Assembly (NCBI RefSeq): GCF_028389875.1
Contig: NC_084678.1
Coordinates: forward strand, 13,298,899 to 13,362,898
Length of the DNA: 64,000 nt
DNA from: Rhea pennata
Taxonomy: Eukaryota; Chordata; Aves; Rheiformes; Rheidae
Direction: 5' to 3'
The translations under genes and the position numbers were made by a program. The notes under the pieces are model-generated. The model did not search any database and had not been told where the DNA came from. It saw nothing but the letters and a program-made list of their open reading frames with translations. This document shows positions 49,801 to 61,100 of this stretch, one piece after another (position 1 is the first letter of the stretch; each line of letters starts with the position of its first letter).

Positions 49801-52490
49801 TTGTCCGCTCTTGCATACCACATCACCAAGCCACACCAAGAAAGAAAGAAAACCCTGCTTAACTAGGCAAATAGGAACTGATACTGCACAAAGGAGCCAA
49901 CCACTTCTGCAAAGTCAGTCTTCAAGTTAAAAACCCAGTAGGTATTGTAAAGCTCCTTCATAACCAGAAGGGCTAAGAACCACATGTCTGGCAACACAAA
50001 CATTAAACTATTATTCCAACAAAGCTGCCACATCACTGGACAAGTCCAGCCATAGAAAGCTGCATTGTTGTAGTCCCCCAGTACACGGCACGCTGTCGCT
50101 CCATCCAGATCCTAGGAGCACAGCAATGGCAAAACAGACACTCACCTCTTCAGTAGTCCAGTGTATCCCTGCGAGTGACCTCTCCACACAGACTCTGCTC
50201 CAAAATAGGGCTGCCCATTCAGGGTTTCAGGTCCTTTGGCTTTTCAACCAGTGCAAAAAATGCCCTCTTTCAAGGCATCCAAGCAGACTCCAGCTCAGTG
50301 CACTCCACCAAGTGAAGTTCTAAAGCAAGCGCTGCCAGAGAAAGCCATACATTTCACATTTTGCATAGTAGCCTGAGAGCCAGCCAAAGTTCTCAGGGCA
50401 TACCTAGTCTCTAGCCACCTTCCTCCACCTTGCCTTTGCACCTCCCCTTCCTTGCATTTGCCTGACTCTTCCTTTTCCTCCGAGGACTTTCCAGCACTAC
50501 AGCCTTCCCTAGCCTCTCACACTACAAACACTTGACCACAAGTTTCCTGCTAGGCCACTGAGGAGGGAAACTCAGGCCACAGCCCAACCCCTTAAATGGG
50601 CACACCATTCCTTCCCTCCTTCCATCACCCTACAGGCTGGCTTCTGCCCATGTTGACTTGCTTTGATACTCAGGTTTGCTTCCTTCTACCAGTGCACCTC
50701 CAGAAACAAGGTGTCCCTCCCAGGCATATCTGCCTCTCTGCCTTTCTTGTCTTTAAACACACCATGTTTTTTGGCAAGACAGCTACCTAAGGTCTTCTTA
50801 TTTGCTGGCAGCTCTCAGTACCTATTCTTTACAAACACAAGAAGTGTTCAGATTCATCATATTTTGATAGGGAATTTTCTTTATTCAGTAACATGACCAA
50901 ACCTGAATAAATCTCAATGGAATGGATTGTTTCATGTAACAATCATAGTAAATTCTCTTCTTATAAAATCCAGTTACTCCACAAAGACTGAAATTGTTTG
51001 GATCCAGGAAGTGAGGTCAGGTTCAGATCCTGGGGAGAGTGCTGGGGAGTGATAATAACACTTAGGGTTTGCATAGCATTCCTTATCCAGAGATCTGAGC
51101 TCTGTCTCCAGTATATTACAACAGCAGGATATGTTATCTTATGCAAACTCCTTCCTAAATTTCACAATAGCTGAAACAAGCAAGAATCATTAAATATGTG
51201 TGCTATTGCTCTGCTGCTATGAAGGCTGAAAAACAGCCATACAGTTTCTTCTTTCCTTTGCTTCATTTTTATCTAAATAATTTGTAATCTAGTCAGAGCA
51301 GAGGCAGACCTCCTCTGCTCCTCTTCAGAATTTATCAATTATTTACATTATTTTTGATGGTATATAAATATTAAAAATAATAAAAAGAAGGGGAAAAATA
51401 GAGATAGGTAACAGAACTCTCCACCTTTAAGTGAGTTACCAAATTACAACCCATACAAAATGCTCTGTTGCCCTTTTACTACATTTGGTTCAAAGGCCAC
51501 TAAAGTCAATGAGATTCTTTCCACTAACATCAAAGGACTCTGAACAGGGCTGTCTGTAAAGGAGGGGAGACGGGATTAACTTCAGCTTTCTGAATATAGA
51601 TCCCAAGCAAAAAGTAACTTAAATAATAATCAGAAGATAATGTTTTCTTGAGAAACTACTAATCTCAGCACATTTTTTCAGCTACCATCTATTAAGTTGC
51701 TTGCTTCATGAGAATGAGGCAGAATGCACCATTAAATGCACAATGTTTGCAGCCTTATATGATGTTTTCTCCCAATAACAGAAAATAACATTGTTATTAT
51801 TGAGGAAGCAGGACAATGGGAAAAGAGATATGAATGTTGTACAATTGTAATAAAAGGTTGGATGCATTTAGTTAGTATCATATCTGTATTGATCAGGGTT
51901 TGCTCTTTGTCTGCTGTGAAGCTGTAAGAATAGATACCAGTGCCAACGATTTCCCCATTGCTGCCCAAATCCTACCACATATTTTAAATACAGGCTTTAT
52001 TACTAACATAAATATATCATAGAAGATTAGTTTTTTAAGTAGCTCATCTCAGTAACGAACCTCGTTTAAATACAGTTAGAACTTCTTTGTAACTCATGAC
52101 CATTTTCCATAGTCACCTGTGTGGTGAAGGTTAAATGCTGTGAAATTACTTCTATGGTCTCCAATTATTTCGCAACAACATGAGTGTATTATTAAAATGG
52201 GAATACCAGGGGCAAAGAAGTACTAAACAAAACCAAGATTATGCTCCTAATTGAAATGGCAGTCTAGGGTTCTCAAACGTAAAATCTGGAATCTGAACTT
52301 GCTTTTCTTAACACCATCTTTCAGCTGCTCCACATACCAGGACTCCTCAGCCTTGACCTCATCTCTTAAGATATACTCTCCCTTCAGTCAATTTTAAGTT
52401 CTTCTCAAATACACAATATTTACACCCAGTGATGGGGTAGATCTGCTTGCTGACTGTCTTCCTTTAAGCTGCTTGGGTGGCCCTAACAGT

Positions 52491-52500
52491 GGGGGGGGGG
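52491..52500. repeat. 10-base G homopolymer
   Basis: Ten G bases in an otherwise mixed intergenic region; similar shorter G runs occur near 2910 and 41842. Confidence 0.9.
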
Positions 52501-54381
52501 AAGTATCCTAGCACAGGAGGATTCCCACCGTGTGTGCGGACAGTGTAGCTGGCTCTTACAGTCCTGCTGTCGCTGTTCCTGCACAAGGGCAGGAAAGAGT
52601 ATGTTGGAGGTGGGAAGATTAGAAGGTATGAAAACACAACTCACTTTGCATCACATGTCAACATAACTGATACTGATAGCCCGACATCCTCTACAACCAC
52701 CTGAAGTCAAAACTGACCCTGGATTTTTAAAACATATTTATTGCTACTAGCTTAACCAGCATTCTTGATTTGTGACTCCTAAAGGGTCTCAAGCCTTCAA
52801 GTCATTAGGTACTACGTGACACAGAAAAATAACTTGATAATCAGTGTAAATGAGAATCAGGCCCGCAATGCTCAGAAGCATTAATTCCTTTGATGAGTCT
52901 CTCTTTCTTCCCATAGAATTTATGCCTTATCTTATTTTACAGCTTAAATAAGGTCATTTGACCAAAACCTTGCCCTTCTTAATTTCTGAACCCTGATAGC
53001 TAATTTCAGAATATATTTTATTACTTCTTTTGTTTACACAGCACTCTATCAGTGCTGATACAGCCTACCCTGGCTTTTCAAAGTTTAAACAGCACACAGA
53101 AGAAAAAGTGGAGCATTGTAGCAGATGCCTTCAAAGTGTCATTTAGAGAACAGAACAATATTTTTCAGGAAAATTTGAGCAAATCAACACATATGACAGC
53201 CTTTATTGGATTGTTTTTTGATATCCACCTTACAAATACAATTGTCATACAATGCTCATTTTTAACTTCTTATTCCGAGGATTACATTATTATTAACAAC
53301 AAATATGTTGCAATGAAACAAAGCTAAATTAATTATTTAGAACTTAGAATCATGTCATTATTACCTATCACATCAGCAACATATAACCAGTACTTCGTAT
53401 TGACTGCAGTGGGGAGTTTTGTTAAACAGTAATTAAACAATAAATTGCTATATTTTTCATTTTTCAGATAAGTTACAATGCAATCAATAAGTATTTGTCA
53501 AAATCAGTGCTGCAGCCAATAGTATCAGAGTACAATATCTAGAATGCCCTGATTTGAAGCAATAGATTTTTCTACTTACATAAGACAATGGATCTAACTT
53601 CAAAATATTCTTTTTTGAGAGAGAGCTATACTTTGTCACTATATCTTTCAAAATATCAGCAGCTATAGTTATGATGCCTAATTATAACTCTGTTCATGCT
53701 TTGAGGGCATGACACCAATACACACAAATCCACAATCCATTAAAGCAAGATGTATAAATGTGCACTTTTAAATCTTACAGTTCACTGCAATTGCTCACCC
53801 TTAAGGGTAAGTAAGCAGTTGCTTTGCTGTAGCAACCTTGAGCTCCAGTACAATGCTAGAGACAGTAATTTACATGGGATCTATTTTTCCCCCATGTTGG
53901 TTATTAGAACATCAGTGACTACAATGAAGATATTTAAGATGAGCAGAACTAAAATCACCGAAATATTTTCACAGCTCTGACTCAGTACTGGAATGTTGTC
54001 AATACCCAAGTTAAATACTTGCAACTATGTCCCAATGAACTGCACTCTCTGTAGTGAGTACAAGGCTTAGAAATTCACTGAAATCTTGTCTTTTCCAAAT
54101 GGGCTTTCAAGATAAGGCTTGATTAATGCTTCTGATATTCCTATTTGATATTGCAATGCCTTGTCATTTTCACAAACTATGAAACAGAAGCAAGTTAAGT
54201 TTCCATTGAGAATGAGGGTCTCAGTAAAACTTGAGAAAAAGGAACTTTCTAGTTGTAACCCAATTTTTGACAGCCATCACGTTTTTGTTATTAGCCAAGA
54301 AGATGATAAATTAAAGTTCTGCTACAAAACTCTCAGATTAAAAACTGACAAAAGGCAAGGTTTAACAAACTGAGAGGAGGA

Positions 54382-54401
54382 TTTTTTTTTTTTTTTTTTT
54401 T
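54382..54401. repeat. 20-base T homopolymer
   Basis: Uninterrupted T run upstream of the EDN3 CpG island. Confidence 0.95.
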
Positions 54402-55241
54402 GGTAAGTGCTGTTACTAAGTAGTCCACACCAGAAGCCGGAATCGGGGCAGGGCCGGAGAAAGAATGTGATGTGGTGGTGAACAGTGGTATGCCTTTGGA
54501 TAACATAATCTTAGTGATTCTGTAACTAGCTTTCTACCCACAAAAGAGATCTTAGAAGATATGCTGAATTGGCACAATAAGTAAGTTTGTTTGCAACTCT
54601 TTTTGTTGGTATTAAAACAATTTTGAATAAAAGATCCTGCTTTGATTTTAAATATCCTCGGTGAAGTTTGCTAACCTTTGCCCATGTGCTATCTACAAAT
54701 ATCTGTTCTCTATAATATGCTATAACATACTCACTGCTGTAAGAAAAGATAAAGCAAATTTCCTTAACCCTTAAACACAGTTATCTTATACTACAATAAC
54801 AATTCGAGAGTATTGTCCCAAGCACAAGTGACAAGTATTGCAGAGTAAGAACCTCTTTCACCTTAAATTTTAAACTCTGAGTAGATTTGTCTGGCAATGA
54901 AGTGCCTGTAATTAACCAAGGAAAAGAAAGCAGTAGCGAACTGATGTCTTGATTTTCGTCTGGGAAATCACTAGCAGGGTTCAGGGAAGACTAAAAAACC
55001 AAAACAAAACAAAACTCAAACAACGCTCCCAAATCCATAGCACAGATTTGAGCCACAGGCTCGTGGTTTTATCACCCAAGCAATCTACCCCTCTAAAATC
55101 CCGCCGAGAACAACGGGACCAGGGATCGGCGCTGGCGCTAACAAAGGGGGGCTGGTCCCGCTCCCGCAGGGGATGCGCGGCCGCTCGGGCCGTACCTGCG
55201 CGGGCGGGAGGCGGCGGGGGGCGCCGGCCGCGCCGCCCCCA

Positions 55242-55265
55242 CCCCGGCCCCGGCCCCGGCCCCGG
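55242..55265. repeat. CCCCGG hexanucleotide repeat, four units (GGGGCC-type on the - strand)
   Basis: Four perfect CCCCGG units sit 345-370 bases upstream of the EDN3 ATG inside the CpG island. The minus strand has four G4 runs separated by CC, which can form a G-quadruplex. It is in or near the promoter/5'UTR. Confidence 0.85.
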
Positions 55266-55610
55266 CCGGCAGCTGGCCGCTGTGGGAGGCGTCTGCAGCT
55301 GGAAAACAGCAGCTCCAGTTTCTGATCGGATTTGGGGGTGGGAGGTGTGTGTGGGAAAAGCCTAGCAATGGGTCTTCCCTTCTTTTGACAACACTCTCCC
55401 CTTCAGGACTAAATCTGCACTGGAGGAAAGTAACTACAAGTGAGAACCACTAATCACACCTCCGTGTGGGAACTAAGTGCTGGGAGCAGCGTTTGCAGTG
55501 AGCTCAAGGATATTCTCTGCCGCCAACCTGAAGTGATTCCTCCTGGAAAGGTTCATTTGCCCTCGCAGTTCACCTTTGCCTGCAGTTAACAAGCGTGCAA
55601 TTTGGATTTA

Positions 55611-55662
55611 ATGGAGCTGGGCTTACTGTTCCTCTTTGGTCTTACAATTACGTCGACTGCAG
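55611..55662 (+). CDS. EDN3: EDN3 exon 1 coding part (signal peptide, residues 1-17)
   Basis: It reads [17 protein letters not shown] and then one base of codon 18, with donor CTGCAG|GTAAAA (phase 1). The hydrophobic core L4-I13 and small residues S-T-A before the junction fit a signal peptide cleaved about residue 17. The start is the ATG at 55611: an in-frame TAA lies eight codons upstream (55587-55589) with no ATG between. The Kozak context is moderate (T at -3, G at +4). Confidence 0.9.
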
Positions 55663-56291
55663 GTAAAAAGAACTTCTTTCTTTATCTACCATTTCCACGC
55701 ATGCACACAAAGAAAGACTGGTTTCTCGAAAGGCAGCAGCAACAGCCCTCTCCGGTGCGTGGCAGAGAAGTAGACAGCAGAGCCAATGTTTGGCCGTGCG
55801 TGGGTTTAAAGCAAACAAACCACCCCGCTAGCGATGCACCCGCAGCCTGCCGGGGCTACGCGAGCTCCCGGCCGCGCGGCGGTAAATGCAAACATAACGG
55901 AGCCCGTAGCGGCCGCGAGCCTTCGGCGGGACTGGTGCACTGCTGGGGCGCCGCTAGCAGGGGGTCGCAGGGCGGGGGTCCGGGCCGCGCTGCGGGCGGG
56001 CTGCGCGGGCAGCGGAGCGGGGGGCTGAGCGCTGCTCTTGCCTTCCCGCCGAACAGGGTCCTCGCTGCCGCGGCCTCGCTCGCTGCCGGGCGGCGGCGAG
56101 CCGCGCTCCGCGGCGCTGGGGCAGAAGGAGCGGGAGGAGAGCGAGGCGGCGGCGCTGCTGGCCGGCGGCAGGGCCAAGGCGGACGGCGGGGCGCTGCGCC
56201 GCCGAGCCCGGCGCTGCACTTGCTACACCTACAAGGACAAGGAGTGCGTCTACTACTGCCACCTGGACATCATCTGGATCAACACCCCCGA
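55611..56291 (+). CDS. EDN3: EDN3, preproendothelin-3 (5' part: exons 1-2; gene continues past the window)
   Basis: Joined CDS 55611-55662 and 56057-56291, encoding residues 1-95 plus two bases of codon 96. Exon 1 is a signal peptide. Exon 2 ends the propeptide, has a multibasic furin-type site (RRRARR, 65-70), and starts the mature peptide at C71. Mature residues 71-91 include C71, C73, C81, C85 (disulfides 71-85 and 73-81 by family rule) and end HLDIIW; the INTPE that follows begins the big-endothelin extension cut by endothelin-converting enzyme after Trp91. The KDKECVYYC segment and Thr2/Lys7/Tyr14 identify endothelin-3 rather than ET-1 or ET-2. The secreted ligand acts on EDNRB-type receptors in neural crest-derived melanocytes and enteric neurons. 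The exons for the rest of the precursor were not found up to 64000, so intron 2 exceeds 7.7 kb. Confidence 0.93.
55663..56056 (+). other. EDN3 intron 1
   Basis: A short (394-base) GC-rich intron within the CpG island. The frame stays open through it, producing a false 288-codon ORF joining exon 1 to intron sequence. The GT-AG ends and matching phase 1 support removal. Confidence 0.85.
56057..56291 (+). CDS. EDN3: EDN3 exon 2 (propeptide and mature endothelin-3)
   Basis: The acceptor is TTCCCGCCGAACAG (ending 56056) and the donor is CCCGA|GTGAGT (phase 2). Two bases complete Gly18. Residues 19-64 are a low-complexity Gly/Ala/Glu/Arg propeptide, shorter than I would expect from mammals. RRRARR then precedes the mature peptide [15 protein letters not shown] (71-85) followed by HLDIIW. 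Position 4 of the mature peptide is Tyr, where human ET-3 has Phe. Codon use in the propeptide is extremely GC-rich because of the CpG island. Confidence 0.93.
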
Positions 56292-57231
56292 GTGAGTGCG
56301 GGCGCGGCGGGGCGCGAAATGGCGGGCGGCGAGAGGCCTCCCCCGCGCGGGGCGCCGGGAGGTGACGGCGCTGCGCGGCGGCCCGGCCGCGGGCGCGGGT
56401 GGGCGGCCGCGGGCCGGGTGCTCTGCGCGCCCCCGGGGCACAGCGCCGCGGCGGGCCCGGGCGGGTAGCCAGCCCGCGGCGGCCACCGGGGGCCGCGGCC
56501 GCCTCCGCGGAGGGCGGCGCCGCCGGCCGGGGTCGGGGCGGGAGCGGGCCGCAGCTCCACGTGGCCCAGCCCCGCGTGCGCCGCAGACGGGGCCCCCACG
56601 GGCGCCGCGCGTGGGGCGCCGCTACCTGCCGGCGCGGGGCGCGCAGGTGCCGGGCAGCGGCGGGCGAGGCGCCTGCGGGCGGTGCCCTCCCGCCCCGCGG
56701 CCTGCGCGGCGCGGCCTCCCCGCGGCGCTCCGCGCCCTGGGCGCCGGCACCGCCTGGCTGGGGTTAGCCGCGGGAGAAAAGTAGATATTTTATCGGAGAA
56801 AGCTGTTTCTAATAAACCAGTCTTCAGGGAAGGAGAAACGAAGTGTGTGAAATTGTACTGCCTTTGATAGAAATTCACGTGGGAAAATATTTTGACATTA
56901 AAATAATTTTTGAAAACAGCAATATACCAGATATAAATGTGCAAAAGGGGTTTCTTTTACAATTACGTTTTGCGAGGAGGAGGAACGTAAGCGTTTGCTG
57001 CAACTCATAACAAAAACGACTTTTGAAAACAACATTTCCCACGAAGTAGAAATTCTCAGTTTCGTAACGGGCAGTGGGAGGTGGAGCATGAGCGCAGAAA
57101 AGAACATCGGGTACCTGCACTGGTTAATGCAAAGCAGTTGGCCAGGAAGAGTGACAGTTTGCCTATAGCCCGAAGCTTGGAGTCGTTCTCTTCCTAGACT
57201 ATTGTCCATGTCCTGTTTCTCGGAGTGAGAG

Positions 57232-57265
57232 AATCTTAAGGTTTTGTAAATCTTAAGGTTTTGTA
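57232..57265. repeat. 17-bp tandem duplication in EDN3 intron 2
   Basis: Two adjacent perfect copies of AATCTTAAGGTTTTGTA. Confidence 0.9.
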
Positions 57266-58032
57266 AAGACTGTTCCATAGGCTAACAAGCATCAGTCCTG
57301 TGCAAACTACGGCAGTCAGTGCATTTTAAAAGTTAGTAGGAGATCAAATGAAGTCTTATTTTTAGATTCCTCTAATGAACCTCTGAATTAAAAGTACTGG
57401 GTCTGTATAGCTGTGAACTTCCACATGCCACCACCAAGAACTCCACTGTCTGTTGGAAACGTTTGTACTAAGCCAGATTTGCTTTTGAAACAATTGCAAA
57501 GCTTTTAATCAGATTACAATGGCAAAATGAATAGAAAAAAAATAGAAAGTAGCAACAAAATAAATTAAGTTAAATGAGTTTTAGATTACAGGCACATGCA
57601 GTGTGTATAATGTATTCACAGAAGTCATGCAGTTCAAGTTCCATACCTCTACTAATCCATCCCAGGATTACTTAGAATTATTTTAGCTAAATATTTATGA
57701 CTCAGTATATTTGACTCAGAGCTTCACTAGTGAAACAGGGAAACTACATTCCTTTTTGGCCACAGACTGAATAAATAGAATTCTGCTAAGTTTAAACTCT
57801 ATTTTTATAGGATCGCCTGTTCAGGTCAGTAAGAACAGTCATTTTCCCTCTGGTGTGAAAAGTATTTTGGATACAACATTGTAATATAAATAATGTGCAT
57901 GCATTCACTGATGTGGAGAATTTTTTCCTACTGGGAAGTCCTGAGTGAAGATCAGCAAAGAAAGAACAAAAAATACAGAATGAAAGTATATATGGTTTCC
58001 ATGATCTCGGGAAACCTGACAGTTCAGGGCTG

Positions 58033-58172
58033 CATATGGTTTAGCTCAGTTGGTTAGAACGTGGTGCTGCTAATGCTAAGGTCGTGGGCCTAATCCCCAT
58101 ATGGGCTATGCTGAGGGTTTGACTAGATGATCTCTAGAGGTTCCTTCCAACCTTACCGTTCTATGATTCTGT
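58033..58172 (+). mobile_element. tRNA-Ile-derived SINE with CR1-type tail (TguSINE1-like)
   Basis: The 5' 75 or so bases resemble tRNA-Ile: TTAGCTCAGTTGG (A box, 58041-58053), GGTTAGAACGTGGTGCT, AAGGTCGTGGG, a degenerate B box (GGGCCTAATCC, 58086-58096), and an acceptor-like pairing of CATATGG with CCATATG. The remainder (about 58109-58172) is a CR1 3' tail: GACTAGATGATCTCTAGAGG, TTCCTTCCAACC, then TTCTATGATTCTGT. This fusion is the architecture of the passerine SINE that borrows CR1 machinery. It lies in EDN3 intron 2. No clear target-site duplication was seen. It is not a functional tRNA gene. Confidence 0.85.
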
Positions 58173-61100
58173 TTAAGAGTCTATAACATGCTTTATTTCC
58201 CAACACTGTTGGGAGTAGGTTTACCAGGATGCTAGAGGCTCTCTAGGGTCGATAAACAATGGGTGGATAATTGTGGAGAGTAAAGGAATTAGTCTAGTAT
58301 GAACTGAAGTTTTGGGAACCTGTAATTGCTGATTAGAATTGGAGAAAAGAGGCACTCTCGAAGTTGGTGGGCTGGGGTTTCCAGAGAGTGGAAAAAGGCA
58401 GGTGGTGCACTTTGGCTGGAAGAGTCAGGTGTCTCCGCAGGACTGCTTTACTCTCCCTCTCCTCTAGCTCTTCCTTAAGACTTCTGTGCTGTAGCCTGCG
58501 AAGGGAGCACTGAAAGGAAAGGCTCAGTTTACCAGGGTGGGCAGATATAGAAAGCTGCAAGAGTGCAGTCCTGGTCATCAGAAACCCTAGGACTCCTCCA
58601 CAGAGGAAAGTTTCTATACATGAGGGCAGAGATAGTAATTGAAACAATATTTATAGAGCCATTTGACATTTTTGAGCATGTTCAGTACAATAGAAGTAGG
58701 ACGGGGCTTTTATATCACACATCCAGATGAATTGCCCCTAATTCTGGCCTGGTCTTCTACCTAAGGTATTTATCAAAAGGTATTTCTCAATGTAAATGAG
58801 AAGAATTGGGCCTACTTGTGCAATTTAATATCCCAAGATAGTTACACAACTTTAAATGGAAACACCTGTTACATATGTATAGACTGCACAGACTGTAAAT
58901 AGAGCTTTTATGTTGCTATATGCATGTTGTTGAAAGTTTTTATTTTTATTACTGTTTGGCTCAAACACAATTCTAAGGATCACGCACAAAACAGAGGGGC
59001 CAGAAAAATGGTATTAGAGACTGCAGAAGTTTTCTAACATCTGTTGATTCTGATCTTTTTCTTGTTTACCTATCTCTCATGTCTTTTTCATTTTTATTTG
59101 CTGCACCAAACATTGGAATTACTTTTTACTAATTTTCTTCTTCCTCATCTCCCTTCACTTTATCATTTCTTATTCCTATCACAAATTCCTTAATGTCTTC
59201 TGTTTCCAGGTAACTATCTCCTCCATATGTCATAGATGTATTTTACTTCCTCCTACTCTTTCTTCCTCATCACTTTCTCCCAACAGAAGATGCTTTTAAG
59301 CATTGTTTTGATATATTCAGAACAAATATTGTTCATGACTCCTCTTCCTCCTCCCTCCGTGGAGAAGTGGTTTCAATAAAAACAGTGTTGGAAACAGATT
59401 CCAATACAGGGTATATTTCTATCCTTGCTGAGAAACCTCGAGGATCAGCAGGGAGAGAGCCCTTGAAAAGCACAGAATTGCACAGTATGCAGCCCCAAAT
59501 TAAATGAGAAATTACATGCACACACATTTGCCATTGCTTTATACAGATCCGTGAACCACTAGGGTTAGTCCAGACCTCTGAGTATGCTTGTGTTATTTTG
59601 ACATACTGTAAGTCTTTTTTTGATGGGAACAGTGAAAGCATTAAATGTAAAGGAAGGAGATTGTCCGTAAGTCAGAGTAGAAAATGCAATTATGTCTTGT
59701 AGACAAAGGCTGCATAAAATATTTTATTAAAAATTGGTATATTGTTCTCACTGATCAGACTGAAAACTGATTCCTCGAGGAATCAATGTGTGTTATTTTT
59801 TTTGTCAAATGATTATGCCTGCCTTCATATATAAAGACACATTTTAAAGCAAAAAGAATAAACTCTTAAACAGTACCCACTGATGTAATACAGCCACAAC
59901 CTGTAGGGTTATGCTTAATAATATAATTTAGAGAAGAAAATTTAGGAAAGACACATTTTAAATCTGTCTGTCTTCAAAGGGGTCCTGTATTTTGAGATCA
60001 GCTGAGCACATGCATCAAAAGGCAAAATGTGTTTCAATTAAGGACATTAATGTTGCTGCATGAAACACTATAGATGCTCAGAATAATTAGTTAAAGATCA
60101 AATTTGAAAACTGTAGGAGAGTAATACTATAATGGACAAATAATGATAGGTACTAAAATGGCCCCTAATCTGTGGAAAAAAAAATATAATGAGAACTCAT
60201 GGCAACAATCCAGAGACTTTTAAAGAAGGATTAGCACAGTAAAGACATTCAGCCACTCAGGCTAAGCACCAGACGAAATGATAATTTCTTGACATGTCTA
60301 AATCAAAGCAATTTTTTTTTCTAGATGACATGCCTTATTTCAGTATTGGATACTATGCTCAAAAAGGGGAATAACTGAATGAAATTCTACAACTGTGTTA
60401 AGAGATGAGCTTTCATGATGGTCTAAAGGTTCTTTAGACCAATGTCATAAATTCCCGAATCAGTAGAGTTGAATGGACCAAGTGAAAGGAAGAGTTTGAT
60501 CTAATATTTTTGTGCTTGCTCACTGATCCGCTGCACTTACACATGTTCTGTTTCCTCTGTGGAAGGACAAAGTCATACACTCATTGGTAATCTGTGAGTG
60601 GTATATTTTAGTGGAAGATAAGGTGAGTGTTTCACAAGCATGTGCTGACACATTCCTGTCCCATCATAAAGAAGAAATATGAAGTTTCTGTAATATTTTT
60701 AAGTCAAATATCATAAATTTTGATGGCCATTTAGGAATATGAGCAGTTCTAGGTTGGCAGCTCCAGACAGTTCACCCTAGCTGGCCTAGGTCACTATCAG
60801 AAGACAATCTTACAATGAAAAAGATCTTCACCCGGTCATCACTTCATTCAGTTTTGCTCATATATAGAGAAGATGTGCTATCTTGGGATGTTGTTACAAA
60901 AGAGAAGATTCCAAGCCTATTGGATATTGGTGTCCTTACAGGATGTCCTGTTGACTTTTTCATTTCTATCACATCATTTTTTTTATTTTCTGCATCTCAT
61001 TAGTGATTAAATTTTGTTGAAAGAAAACCCACAGAATGTAATTTAAAGTGCTTTTCATCTTTATGGGTATTAGGTGGTATTATAAATTTAAAGTATTAGG

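Larger units (their letters stand above)
30111..55090. other. Gene-free interval between ZNF831 and EDN3
   Basis: About 25 kb with no exon I can support on either strand. ORFs are all short (about 105 codons at most) and AT-biased. Contents recognised are one old CR1, several simple repeats, short tandem duplications, pyrimidine-rich stretches at about 47825-48130, and a CT-rich, GC-richer patch at about 50000-50800 of unknown nature. By synteny it is the upstream flank of EDN3 and a plausible home for its enhancers, but I cannot point to a specific enhancer by sequence. Confidence 0.6.
55100..56780. promoter_or_regulatory. CpG island over the EDN3 promoter, exon 1, intron 1 and exon 2
   Basis: There is an abrupt shift from AT-rich DNA to very GC- and CpG-rich DNA, densest at 55150-55275 and 55850-56760. 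It ends sharply near 56770. It spans the EDN3 start, so it is the likely promoter island. No TATA box is evident within about 200 bases upstream of the ATG, consistent with a dispersed CpG promoter. GC-rich ORFs on both strands across it are composition artefacts. Confidence 0.75.

Noticed and set aside
55602-56468. 288-codon ORF starting at the EDN3 signal peptide and running through intron 1
   Set aside because: It begins at a TTG, reads through a GT-AG intron, and continues in GC-rich CpG-island sequence in a frame different from the endothelin peptide. The spliced model gives a proper preproendothelin.
56279-56944. 221-codon antisense ORF and other large ORFs in the EDN3 CpG island
   Set aside because: High GC content removes stop codons on both strands; translations are Ala/Arg/Pro/Gly low complexity with no domain.
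58033-58108. Functional tRNA-Ile gene
   Set aside because: The anticodon arm has extra bases, the B box is degenerate, and the sequence continues directly into a CR1 3' tail, so it is a SINE head.
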